A stretch of DNA of 5,288 nt. It comes from an uncultured Eubacteriales bacterium. Its GTDB lineage: Bacteria > Bacillota > Clostridia > Peptostreptococcales > Anaerovoracaceae. Location: NCBI GenBank assembly GCA_900553025.1, contig USBT01000061.1, forward strand, positions 1 to 5,288. The letters are read 5' to 3'. Positions 1-5,288 of this stretch are shown in pieces; the stretch's first letter is position 1, and every line of letters starts with the position of its first letter. Below the pieces are notes generated by a model. It saw nothing but the letters and a program-made list of their open reading frames with translations, made no database searches and was not told the origin of the DNA. A program made the translations under genes and the position numbers.

Positions 1-1
1 C

Positions 2-424
2 AGATTGCTAAAGACACTTGAGGAACCGCATGGGAAAACAATAATTTTTCTATTAACTGATAGAATAGAACTACTTAGGCAGACTATTAGGTCAAGATGT
101 AGCAATATGTATCTTGGCGAAGCTATTTTGTTAGATCGAAACGAAGAAATTGATGAACTCGTTGATAATCTTAGGGAGAGCAAATTTTTTTATAAGTCAA
201 AAAACATGCTTTTGACTCAACTTAAAAATTATGAGGATGCTTATGGACTATTACAAAGTATCGAAGATAATTTAAGAATGAGATTATACGATGGGGAAGA
301 TCCAAACCAGCTTTTGTACGAAATTGATGCTGTAATAAAAGCACGTAAATCGCTTAGCAGAAATATAAGTATTGGAAACGTGTTTGGTGTTATGATATTG
401 AAATTTGGAGGATTTGATGACTAA
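2..424 (+). CDS. holB: DNA polymerase III delta' subunit, C-terminal part (5' end outside window)
   Basis: The delta' subunit belongs to the clamp-loader complex that opens the beta sliding clamp and loads it on primed DNA during replication. The reading frame is open from the window edge to the TAA at 422-424, so only about the last 140 residues are present; the Walker A and zinc-binding parts would lie upstream. What identifies it is the LLKTLEEP motif (nt 5-28) followed by the sensor-type strand IIFLLTD and the TIRSRC motif (nt 83-100), which carries the SRC arginine finger typical of DnaX/HolB AAA+ proteins. The remaining roughly 105 residues are mostly helical, as expected for the C-terminal collar domain, and are poorly conserved. 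DnaX (tau/gamma) shares the motifs, but the short tail and the ricT neighbour favour HolB. The gene overlaps ricT by 8 bases, suggesting translational coupling. Confidence 0.88.
   Translation, partial: RLLKTLEEPHGKTIIFLLTDRIELLRQTIRSRCSNMYLGEAILLDRNEEIDELVDNLRESKFFYKSKNMLLTQLKNYEDAYGLLQSIEDNLRMRLYDGEDPNQLLYEIDAVIKARKSLSRNISIGNVFGVMILKFGGFDD
407..411 (+). promoter_or_regulatory. Shine-Dalgarno site that sets the ricT start
   Basis: GGAGG at 407-411 lies 5 bases before the ATG at 417. The in-frame TTG at 405 sits directly on this site and could not use it, so the ATG at 417 is the start. The site lies inside the last codons of holB, so ribosomes finishing holB pass over it. Confidence 0.8.
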
Positions 425-1340
425 AGTTGTCGGAGTAAAATTTAGAAATACTGGCAAAACATACTTTTTTGATCCGCAGGACTTAAGCATTGTGCAGGGA
501 GATTATGTTATCGTTGAAACTGCTCGAGGAATTGAATTCGGCAAGGTATATCTTGGGATAACGGAAATGAAGAACGAAGATATATCAAGGCCTCTTAAGC
601 CTGTGATTAGAATCGCTAATGAGGAAGACCATAAGCAGCATATGGAGAATGAATCGAAAAGAGAAGAAACTATGGCGATTTGTCAGGAGCTGATTCTGAA
701 AAGAAATCTTGATATGAAGCTTGTTGATGTGGAATTTACTATTAGCGGAAACAAGGTAATTTTTTATTTTACCGCAGATGGTAGAATCGACTTTAGAGAA
801 TTGGTTAAAGATTTAGCTAGTGTCTTTCATATGAGGATTGAACTCAGGCAGGTAGGTTCAAGAGATGAAGCTAAGATGCTTGGTGGAATCGGGAACTGTG
901 GAAAAAGCTTATGCTGTACTACTTGGCTTTCTGACTTCCAGCCAGTCTCAATTAAGATGGCAAAGAACCAGAATCTTTCTTTGAATCCAACAAAGATATC
1001 GGGCGTATGTGGGCGTCTTATGTGCTGTCTTAAATATGAGAATGATCTTTATATTAAACTTAGAGATGGTATTCCTGATAACGGTGAGAAGGTTAAAACA
1101 CCTGATGGTATGGGTAAGGTTTTTGATACGAATATACTCGAAGAAACGGTGAGGGTGAGGCTGTTTACAGGGGAACTTGATGAGAATGGTAACGAAAAAC
1201 TAGAAGCTGATTTAAGGGTTTATCCAAAGCAGGAGATTCAAAGAACAAAGAAGTCTAAGACGACAAATAAAAAATTTAAAGACGGATGTGAATCATGCAA
1301 CGCTTGTCAAAGTTCTCCAGAGGAAGGCATAGATGAATGA
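417..1340 (+). CDS. ricT: PSP1-domain protein RicT (YaaT), Fe-S subunit of the RicAFT complex
   Basis: In Bacillus subtilis this protein (YaaT) joins RicA and RicF in a soluble complex carrying [4Fe-4S] clusters, which supports RNase Y-dependent mRNA maturation and developmental switching. The 307-aa product shows the family signature GIEFGKV at residues 38-44, a PSP1 domain over roughly residues 60-150, and the highly conserved block with C161, C166, C167 (GNCGKSLCC) and C198, C203, C204 (VCGRLMCC). To my recollection the B. subtilis cysteines carry the same numbers. The region from about residue 270 is a Lys-rich linker ending in an extra C-x2-C-x2-C motif at C291, C294, C297, which I do not recall as a general family feature. 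The ATG start is supported by GGAGG 5 bases upstream. It overlaps holB and trmN6 by 8 bases each. Assignment to the family is firm; the role in this organism is inferred. Confidence 0.92.
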   Translation: MTKVVGVKFRNTGKTYFFDPQDLSIVQGDYVIVETARGIEFGKVYLGITEMKNEDISRPLKPVIRIANEEDHKQHMENESKREETMAICQELILKRNLDMKLVDVEFTISGNKVIFYFTADGRIDFRELVKDLASVFHMRIELRQVGSRDEAKMLGGIGNCGKSLCCTTWLSDFQPVSIKMAKNQNLSLNPTKISGVCGRLMCCLKYENDLYIKLRDGIPDNGEKVKTPDGMGKVFDTNILEETVRVRLFTGELDENGNEKLEADLRVYPKQEIQRTKKSKTTNKKFKDGCESCNACQSSPEEGIDE

Positions 1341-2136
1341 TAATGATGTGCGAGTCTGCTGGGACAAAATAGGGTTCGGAGATTATAGTATTTTACAGGA
1401 TAGAGAGCAATTTTCATACGGTATTGATGCGGTCCTGCTTGCAGATTTTGCCGCAAATTTTATTAATGAAAAGAAGAAATCTACTGAAGGAATAGCGGTT
1501 GACCTAGGTACTGGCACGGGAGTAATTCCGCTCATCCTAGCACATAAGACAAGTCTTGATAAAATTATAGGACTGGATATTGAAAAATATTTTGTGAAGC
1601 TAGCAAAGAAGTCTGCGGTTAAAAACGGATTGGATAAAAGAGTATTTTATGAGGTTTGTGATGTCAGGGAGAACAAAGGCCTTGATTTTACAAATGCTCC
1701 AGAATTCAGAGATAGTGAAATGCTAAATCGTCATAGCCTTGAATGTGATTTTGTTTTGTGTAATCCTCCGTATTTCAAATCTAATGCTAGCATTCCAAGT
1801 ATGAATTCGATTAAGGACGCTGCAAGACGTGAAATAAAGGGTAGTTTGAGCGATTTTTGCTTTTTCGCTTCAAATATTCTGAAAAGAGGCGCAGAGTTTT
1901 ACCTTATACATAAACCAGAGAGGCTTATAGATGTGTTCGCTTCCCTAAGAGATGCTTGTCTTGAGCCTAGAGATATCAGAATGGTTTCATCGAACATTAG
2001 TGGAGAACCAAAATTTGTTCTCGTTCGCAGCATTAAGAATGGAGGAGAAAATCTTAGATTCATGAGGCCTATGGTTATTTATGAAAATGATGGTAACTAT
2101 ACTCAGGAAATCTTAAAAATTTATGAAAGAGTATAG
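1333..2136 (+). CDS. trmN6: tRNA1(Val) (adenine(37)-N6)-methyltransferase family protein (YabB/TrmN6)
   Basis: This is a class I S-adenosylmethionine-dependent methyltransferase of 267 aa. In Escherichia coli the family member TrmN6 (YfiC) methylates N6 of adenosine 37 in tRNA1(Val), next to the anticodon; the Bacillus member is YabB. Visible motifs are the SAM-binding loop VDLGTGTG at residues 56-63, an acidic second motif GLDIE at 80-84, and the amino-methyltransferase catalytic motif NPPY at 144-147, which marks enzymes acting on exocyclic amino groups. The N-terminal QFSYGIDAVLLADF stretch is typical of the family. Length is close to the usual 240-260 aa. The ATG at 1333 has AGAGGAAGG at 1319-1327 upstream and overlaps the ricT stop by 8 bases. 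The exact RNA substrate in this organism is inferred from family membership and from its position after holB-ricT. Confidence 0.87.
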   Translation: MNDNDVRVCWDKIGFGDYSILQDREQFSYGIDAVLLADFAANFINEKKKSTEGIAVDLGTGTGVIPLILAHKTSLDKIIGLDIEKYFVKLAKKSAVKNGLDKRVFYEVCDVRENKGLDFTNAPEFRDSEMLNRHSLECDFVLCNPPYFKSNASIPSMNSIKDAARREIKGSLSDFCFFASNILKRGAEFYLIHKPERLIDVFASLRDACLEPRDIRMVSSNISGEPKFVLVRSIKNGGENLRFMRPMVIYENDGNYTQEILKIYERV

Positions 2137-2145
2137 TGATTATTA

Positions 2146-2174
2146 TTGCTAAATTTTGGAAAAACTTGTATAAT
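2146..2174 (+). promoter_or_regulatory. Sigma-A type promoter before the membrane-protein/abrB pair
   Basis: A -35 box TTGCTA (2146-2151, 4 of 6 consensus bases) is followed by an exact 17-base spacer and a perfect -10 box TATAAT (2169-2174). It lies just after the trmN6 stop. Transcription would start near 2181, giving a leader of about 20 bases that consists of little more than the ribosome-binding site of the next gene. The spacing and the perfect -10 make this the only convincing promoter in the window. Confidence 0.72.
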
Positions 2175-2186
2175 TTAACTTATAAA

Positions 2187-2192
2187 GGGAGG
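2187..2192 (+). promoter_or_regulatory. Shine-Dalgarno site that sets the start of the membrane-protein gene
   Basis: GGGAGG at 2187-2192 is 7 bases before the ATG at 2200. An in-frame TTG at 2194 is too close to use this site, so the ATG at 2200 is the likely start. Confidence 0.75.
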
Positions 2193-2199
2193 ATTGAAT

Positions 2200-2730
2200 A
2201 TGTTAACACTGGATGTGAAAACTGTGCTTTTGGGAATTTTAATTATAGCTTTAATCGTTTTGGTTGTCTTTATTATCGTGCTAATTGCCAATGCTTTGAA
2301 GGCACTAAAGAGGGTATTGCTTATACTCGAGGATGCACAAGCGGTAAGTGCGATTGTTGCAAATAGGGCAGATCAACTTGATGAAGGTGTTGATGGTGTT
2401 GTTGAATCTGTTTCAAATTTCAAAGATGGATTTAAGGACAAATTGAGTGCGACATCTCCTAAGACATTGATTTCTAATTTTTCTGACATCAGGAATGCAG
2501 GGAGCACGGTCAAGGATATTGTTCTTAACTTCTCAGGTCTTGCAGGTAGCGCTCGAGATGGCGGATCAGGCCGCGCTAAGAGAACTATGAAGAGCGAACA
2601 GGTAAGAGAAGAGAGAAGAGCCAGAGGCTCAAGATTTGCACCATCAAGAAGAAAGCAAATAAATGAAAAAACTGCTGAGAGAAGAGCAGTTAGGGAGTCC
2701 AATTGTTTTGATGGGGAGGATAGGAAATGA
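2200..2730 (+). CDS. Uncharacterised single-pass membrane protein with basic C-terminal tail
   Basis: I do not recognise this 176-aa protein with certainty. It has one strong hydrophobic helix at about residues 9-30, made of Leu/Ile/Val, with a Lys/Arg cluster just after it (K34, K37, R38). This suggests a membrane anchor with the bulk of the chain in the cytoplasm. Residues 31-115 look helical and amphipathic (for example DQLDEGVDGVVESVSNF), reminiscent of the DUF948/YtxG type of small membrane proteins; that is only a resemblance. The last 53 residues (124-176) are strongly charged, with 18 Lys/Arg and 9 Asp/Glu, encoded by a purine-rich stretch full of AGA codons. This tail could bind nucleic acid or acidic lipid, which is inference. 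The gene has its own promoter and a good ribosome-binding site, and its stop overlaps the abrB start by 4 bases (ATGA), so the two are probably co-expressed. In Bacillus, yazA and yabC (rsmI) lie near this position; this protein resembles neither. Confidence 0.8.
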   Translation: MLTLDVKTVLLGILIIALIVLVVFIIVLIANALKALKRVLLILEDAQAVSAIVANRADQLDEGVDGVVESVSNFKDGFKDKLSATSPKTLISNFSDIRNAGSTVKDIVLNFSGLAGSARDGGSGRAKRTMKSEQVREERRARGSRFAPSRRKQINEKTAERRAVRESNCFDGEDRK

Positions 2731-2969
2731 AAACAACAGGTATAACAAGGCCGGTTGATGCTCTTGGAAGGGTTGTAATCCCGGTTGAACTGAGAAGGGT
2801 TCTCAATATTAAGACAGACGATTATCTTGAAATATTCGTCGACGGGGAATATATTATGCTAAAGAAATTTGACGCATCATGTGTATTTTGTGGCAGTAAA
2901 GAAAATATCAAAGAAATTCGTGGCAAAAATATATGCGAGAGCTGCGTTAATGAGTTAAAAAAACTCTAA
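2727..2969 (+). CDS. abrB: AbrB-family transition-state regulator with zinc-ribbon-like C-terminus
   Basis: AbrB proteins are small dimeric or tetrameric DNA-binding regulators that in Bacillus repress post-exponential functions such as biofilm, antibiotic and competence genes. The first 45 or so residues are a clear SpoVT/AbrB swapped-hairpin domain: TGITRPVDALGRVVIPVELRR is almost the textbook AbrB/Abh N-terminus, with the DNA-contacting arginines of the LGR-VVIP-ELRR segment. Instead of the Bacillus multimerisation domain, residues 52-73 form C-x2-C (C52, C55) and a second C-x2-C (C70, C73), a pattern able to bind one zinc. This layout is, from memory, common in Clostridia. At 80 aa it is somewhat shorter than Bacillus AbrB (about 95 aa). 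GGAGG at 2715-2719 is 7 bases before the ATG. The start overlaps the upstream membrane-protein stop (ATGA), so it belongs to that transcript. Synteny with holB-yaaT-yabB...abrB of Bacillus supports orthology. Confidence 0.9.
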   Translation: MKTTGITRPVDALGRVVIPVELRRVLNIKTDDYLEIFVDGEYIMLKKFDASCVFCGSKENIKEIRGKNICESCVNELKKL

Positions 2970-3071
2970 ATCTAAAAGGTTTTGGTATTTAGGAAATAAA
3001 ATGGTCCGGGTCAGGGCAATGCTGTGGCTTGGGCTTTTAATTTAAAGAGAATAACAAAAGGAGGCATTTGA
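2970..3071 (+). other. abrB-guaB intergenic region / guaB leader
   Basis: This 102-base gap has AT-rich ends around a GC-richer centre. I found no hairpin followed by a T-run and no -35/-10 pair with acceptable boxes and spacing, so guaB may be read through from the abrB transcript or use a promoter I cannot recognise. A G-tract cluster occupies 3003-3033. A strong ribosome-binding site, AAAGGAGG (3057-3064), lies 7 bases before the guaB ATG. No match to the guanine/purine riboswitch core or to a Bacillus PurBox was seen by eye. Confidence 0.5.
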
Positions 3072-4580
3072 ATGGCACATTTTTTTAACGAACCATCGAG
3101 AACTTTTAATGAATATCTTTTGGTACCAGGGTACTCTTCAAAGGATTGCAGACTGGAAAATGTCAATCTGACCACGCCAATCGTTAAATTCAAAAAAGGA
3201 GAGGAGCCTGCGATAAAGGCTAGGATTCCTCTGGTATCAGCTGTAATGCAGGCAGTATCAGATGATAAAATGGCTGTTGCACTCGCAAAAGAAGGTGGTA
3301 TTTCGTTTATATATGGATCACAGTCTATCGAAAGTCAGGCTGAGATGGTCAGAAGGGTGAAGTCATATAAGGCGGGCTTCGTTACAAGTGATAGCAATTT
3401 AAGACCAGACCAGACGATGGCGGATGTGATAGAGCTAAAAAAAAGAAAGGGCCATTCAACTGTTGCAATCACAGATGACGGTACGTCGGATGGAAAAATT
3501 CTCGGTATTGTTACAGGAAGAGATTATAGGCCGAGCAGGATGGCTCCAGAAACACCGATTTCTGAGTTTATGACGCCGTTTGAGGAACTGGTTTATGCTG
3601 AAGAAGGCGTTACACTAAGCGAGGCCAATGATATTTTGTGGGCACATAAGCTCAATGCGCTTCCTATAATAGACAAAAATCAGCGATTAACGCACTTCGT
3701 ATTTAGAAAGGATTATGATAATCACAAATCCAATCCTAATGAATTGCTTGACCAGCACAAAAGATATGTGGTAGGCGCTGGGATAAATTCAAGGGACTAT
3801 GAGGAGAGAGTACCTGCTCTTGTTGATGCGGGCGTTGACGTTATCTGCATAGATTCCTCTGAGGGATTTACAGAGTGGCAGTCTGAAACTATCGCATGGG
3901 TTCGCAAAAAGTATGGAGATAATCTTAAAATCGGTGCTGGTAATGTTGTCGATAGAGATGGATTTATGTTCCTCGCTGAGGCAGGTGCTGACTTTGTGAA
4001 GGTTGGAATCGGTGGAGGTTCAATCTGTATAACAAGAGAACAGAAAGGTATCGGGCGAGGACAGGCTTCTGCTGTGATTGAGGTCGCTGCTGCTCGTGAT
4101 GAGTATTTTAAGAAAACAGGAGTTTATGTTCCTATATGCTCTGACGGTGGCATCGTTTATGACTATCACATGACGCTTGCACTTGCTATGGGAGCAGACT
4201 TCATAATGCTGGGCAGATATTTTGCGCGATTCGACGAGTCCCCTACAGCAAGGCTAGTTGTGAACGGCAACTATGTTAAGGAATACTGGGGTGAGGGTTC
4301 AAACAGAGCAAGAAACTGGCAGAGGTATGATATGGGCGGCGATTCAAAGATGAAGTTTGAGGAAGGAGTTGACTCATATGTGCCTTATGCGGGTCCGCTG
4401 AGAGAAAATGTTCAGCTTTCACTCAACAAAGTAAAGGCAACCATGTGTAACTGTGGATTTTTGGATCTTGCTGGTCTACGCGAAGGGGCAAAAATCACAC
4501 TCGTTTCTGCGACATCTATCGTTGAGGGCGGTGCGCATGATGTTATTCTCAAAGATTCTTCACAAAATAGTATGAGGTAG
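3072..4580 (+). CDS. guaB: IMP dehydrogenase, Tritrichomonas-like type
   Basis: The enzyme oxidises IMP to XMP with NAD+, the rate-limiting step of guanine nucleotide synthesis, in the cytosol. The 502-aa product is full length. It shows the catalytic loop GSICITREQKGIGRGQ with nucleophile Cys319, the phosphate-binding SDGGI segment near residue 357, and the mobile flap RNWQRYDMGG with Arg418-Tyr419 acting as the water-activating pair. A Bateman module of two CBS domains is inserted at about residues 105-218, including SEFMTPFEELV and NALPIIDKNQRL. The sequence is strikingly like the IMP dehydrogenase of Tritrichomonas foetus as I remember it: same length within a residue, shared stretches such as NEYLLVPG/NEYLLIPG and SDGGIVYDYHMTLALAMG, and identical numbering for Lys310, Cys319, Arg418, Tyr419 and Glu431. 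The ATG follows GGAGG by 7 bases. guaA begins 5 bases after the stop, forming a guaBA operon. Confidence 0.97.
   Translation: MAHFFNEPSRTFNEYLLVPGYSSKDCRLENVNLTTPIVKFKKGEEPAIKARIPLVSAVMQAVSDDKMAVALAKEGGISFIYGSQSIESQAEMVRRVKSYKAGFVTSDSNLRPDQTMADVIELKKRKGHSTVAITDDGTSDGKILGIVTGRDYRPSRMAPETPISEFMTPFEELVYAEEGVTLSEANDILWAHKLNALPIIDKNQRLTHFVFRKDYDNHKSNPNELLDQHKRYVVGAGINSRDYEERVPALVDAGVDVICIDSSEGFTEWQSETIAWVRKKYGDNLKIGAGNVVDRDGFMFLAEAGADFVKVGIGGGSICITREQKGIGRGQASAVIEVAAARDEYFKKTGVYVPICSDGGIVYDYHMTLALAMGADFIMLGRYFARFDESPTARLVVNGNYVKEYWGEGSNRARNWQRYDMGGDSKMKFEEGVDSYVPYAGPLRENVQLSLNKVKATMCNCGFLDLAGLREGAKITLVSATSIVEGGAHDVILKDSSQNSMR
4574..4577 (+). promoter_or_regulatory. guaA Shine-Dalgarno inside the end of guaB
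   Basis: GAGG at 4574-4577 overlaps the last sense codons of guaB and is 8 bases before the guaA ATG at 4586. A nearer ATG at 4582 opens only a three-codon frame (Met-Tyr-Glu-stop), so 4586 is the start. The arrangement suggests that guaA translation is coupled to termination of guaB. Confidence 0.65.
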
Positions 4581-4585
4581 GATGT

Positions 4586-5288
4586 ATGAGTAAAGAGAAA
4601 ATTTTTGTGCTTGATTTTGGAGGACAGTACAACCAGTTGATAGCAAGGCGAGTGAGAGATAATGGCGTATACTGTGAAATTCACTCTTACAAAATGCCGA
4701 TTGAAGAAATAAAGGCTGCTGCTCCGAGCGGTATTATTTTGACAGGTGGACCTAATAGCGTGTATGGGGACGATGCTATTTTGGCTGACCCTAAATTGTT
4801 TGAACTCGGGATTCCGATTCTTGGGATTTGTTATGGCGCGCAGCTCATGGCGCATATGCTCGGTGGAAATGTTGAAACTGCACCAACAAGCGAATACGGG
4901 AAAACGCGGATGCAAGTAACATTTGATAAATCAAAACTTATGAAGGACGTTCCCGAAGAAACTGTTGTGTGGATGAGCCATACAGACTATATTAGTAAAC
5001 TCCCACCTGCATTTTACAAAACAGCCTCAACCGAGGTTTGTCCAGTGGCTGCCATGGAAGATAGCAGGCGCAGGCTTTATGCCGTGCAATGTCACCCAGA
5101 AGTTACCCATTCGGTTGACGGAGATAAGGTCCTAAGGAACTTCTTATATGAGATTTGCGAGTGCAAGGGAGATTGGCAGATGTCATCTTTTGCTACAAAT
5201 ACAATTGAAAAAATAAAGGCGACTGTAGGCGATGGCAAGGCACTTTGTGCCTTATCAGGTGGCGTTGATTCGAGTGTGGCAGCGGGGC
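4586..5288 (+). CDS. guaA: GMP synthase (glutamine-hydrolysing), N-terminal 234 codons (3' end outside window)
   Basis: GuaA amidates XMP to GMP using ATP and ammonia released from glutamine, directly following the GuaB reaction. The frame is open from the ATG at 4586 to the window edge. Residues 1-190 or so are the class I glutamine amidotransferase domain: LDFGGQYNQLIARRVRD near the start, LTGGPNSVY near residue 55, the nucleophile elbow GICYGAQ with Cys82, and the rest of the triad in AVQCHPE (His170, Glu172). The ATP pyrophosphatase domain begins with its PP-loop SGGVDSS at residues 224-230, just before the sequence ends. Full-length GuaA is usually about 510-525 aa, so a little under half is present. 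No frameshift or missing catalytic residue is visible. It lies 5 bases downstream of guaB and is surely part of the same transcript. Confidence 0.96.
   Translation, partial: MSKEKIFVLDFGGQYNQLIARRVRDNGVYCEIHSYKMPIEEIKAAAPSGIILTGGPNSVYGDDAILADPKLFELGIPILGICYGAQLMAHMLGGNVETAPTSEYGKTRMQVTFDKSKLMKDVPEETVVWMSHTDYISKLPPAFYKTASTEVCPVAAMEDSRRRLYAVQCHPEVTHSVDGDKVLRNFLYEICECKGDWQMSSFATNTIEKIKATVGDGKALCALSGGVDSSVAAG

Noticed and set aside
2136..2366. A Cys-rich 76-aa + strand frame (nine cysteines, ending KCDCCK) starting at GTG 2136.
   Set aside because: It overlaps the membrane-protein gene in another frame, begins upstream of the promoter boxes and has no good ribosome-binding site. Its cysteines come from reading the Leu/Ile/Val/Ala codons of the neighbouring gene out of frame. 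The strong Shine-Dalgarno and the coherent membrane helix support the frame starting at 2200 instead.
2373..2702. A 109-aa minus-strand open frame with a hydrophobic N-terminus.
   Set aside because: It lies wholly antisense to the membrane-protein gene. Its composition (Leu/Ser/Pro) mirrors the Arg/Glu-rich codons of the sense strand, and I see no ribosome-binding site or family match.
2952..2966. Possible hairpin GAGTT-AAAAA-AACTC at the end of abrB as a terminator.
   Set aside because: The stem is only 5 AT-rich pairs, lies inside the coding sequence and is not followed by a T-run.
2966..2992. Inverted repeat CTAAAT...ATTTAG just after abrB.
   Set aside because: Six AT-rich pairs around a 15-base loop with no T-tract are expected by chance in sequence of this composition.
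2997..3002. TAAAAT as a -10 box for guaB.
   Set aside because: No acceptable -35 box lies 16-18 bases upstream (the sequence there is AAAAGG).
3029..3057. Possible guaB promoter TTGGGC - 17 bases - TAACAA.
   Set aside because: Each box matches only 3 of 6 consensus bases, and transcription would start at the ribosome-binding site.
4582..4593. Mini-frame Met-Tyr-Glu-stop overlapping the guaA start, as a possible regulatory leader peptide.
   Set aside because: It is too short and too close to the Shine-Dalgarno, and such chance frames are common at gene junctions.
4412..4915. A 167-aa minus-strand open frame across the guaB-guaA junction.
   Set aside because: It is antisense to two well-conserved genes, shows no recognisable motif and looks like an unstructured translation.

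Overview
The window is a compact, moderately AT-rich stretch of a Firmicutes (Clostridia-type) chromosome. Every gene lies on the + strand and there is little non-coding DNA. The evidence for this assignment is the gene order holB-ricT-trmN6-(unknown)-abrB, strong GGAGG Shine-Dalgarno sites, A/T-rich codon use with many AGA/AGG arginines, and an AbrB with a Cys-rich C-terminus of the kind found in Clostridia. A narrower guess is an anaerobic member of the Eubacteriales; this is inference. I see no mobile element, tRNA, rRNA, CRISPR array or phage signature.

Region 1 (1-2136) is a tightly packed housekeeping run. It holds the 3' part of holB (DNA polymerase III delta' subunit), ricT/yaaT (PSP1-domain protein with the six Fe-S cysteines) and trmN6/yabB (tRNA adenine-N6 methyltransferase). 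Consecutive genes overlap by 8 bases at both junctions, so they are very probably co-transcribed and translationally coupled. The order matches the Bacillus holB-yaaT-yabA-yabB-yazA-yabC-abrB neighbourhood, but yabA, yazA and yabC (rsmI) are absent here.

Region 2 (2137-2969) begins with a good sigma-A type promoter (TTGCTA, 17 bp, TATAAT). It drives a 176-aa single-pass membrane protein of unknown function with a very basic C-terminal tail. That gene overlaps by 4 bases an 80-aa AbrB-type DNA-binding regulator carrying a CxxC...CxxC zinc-ribbon-like end.

Region 3 (2970-5288) opens with a 102-base gap that contains a G-tract-rich patch and no convincing promoter or terminator. It is followed by guaB (IMP dehydrogenase) and the first 234 codons of guaA (GMP synthase), separated by 5 bases. 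Together they convert IMP to XMP and then GMP. The GuaB is notable: it recalls, almost residue for residue, the IMP dehydrogenase of the protozoan parasite Tritrichomonas foetus, with key residues (Lys310, Cys319, Arg418, Tyr419, Glu431) at identical numbers.

Most of the window is ordinary housekeeping sequence and I do not see a clearly new multi-gene system. The items most worth a second look are the Tritrichomonas-like GuaB, the uncharacterised membrane protein paired with AbrB, the G-tract leader of guaB and the extra Cys motif at the end of RicT.
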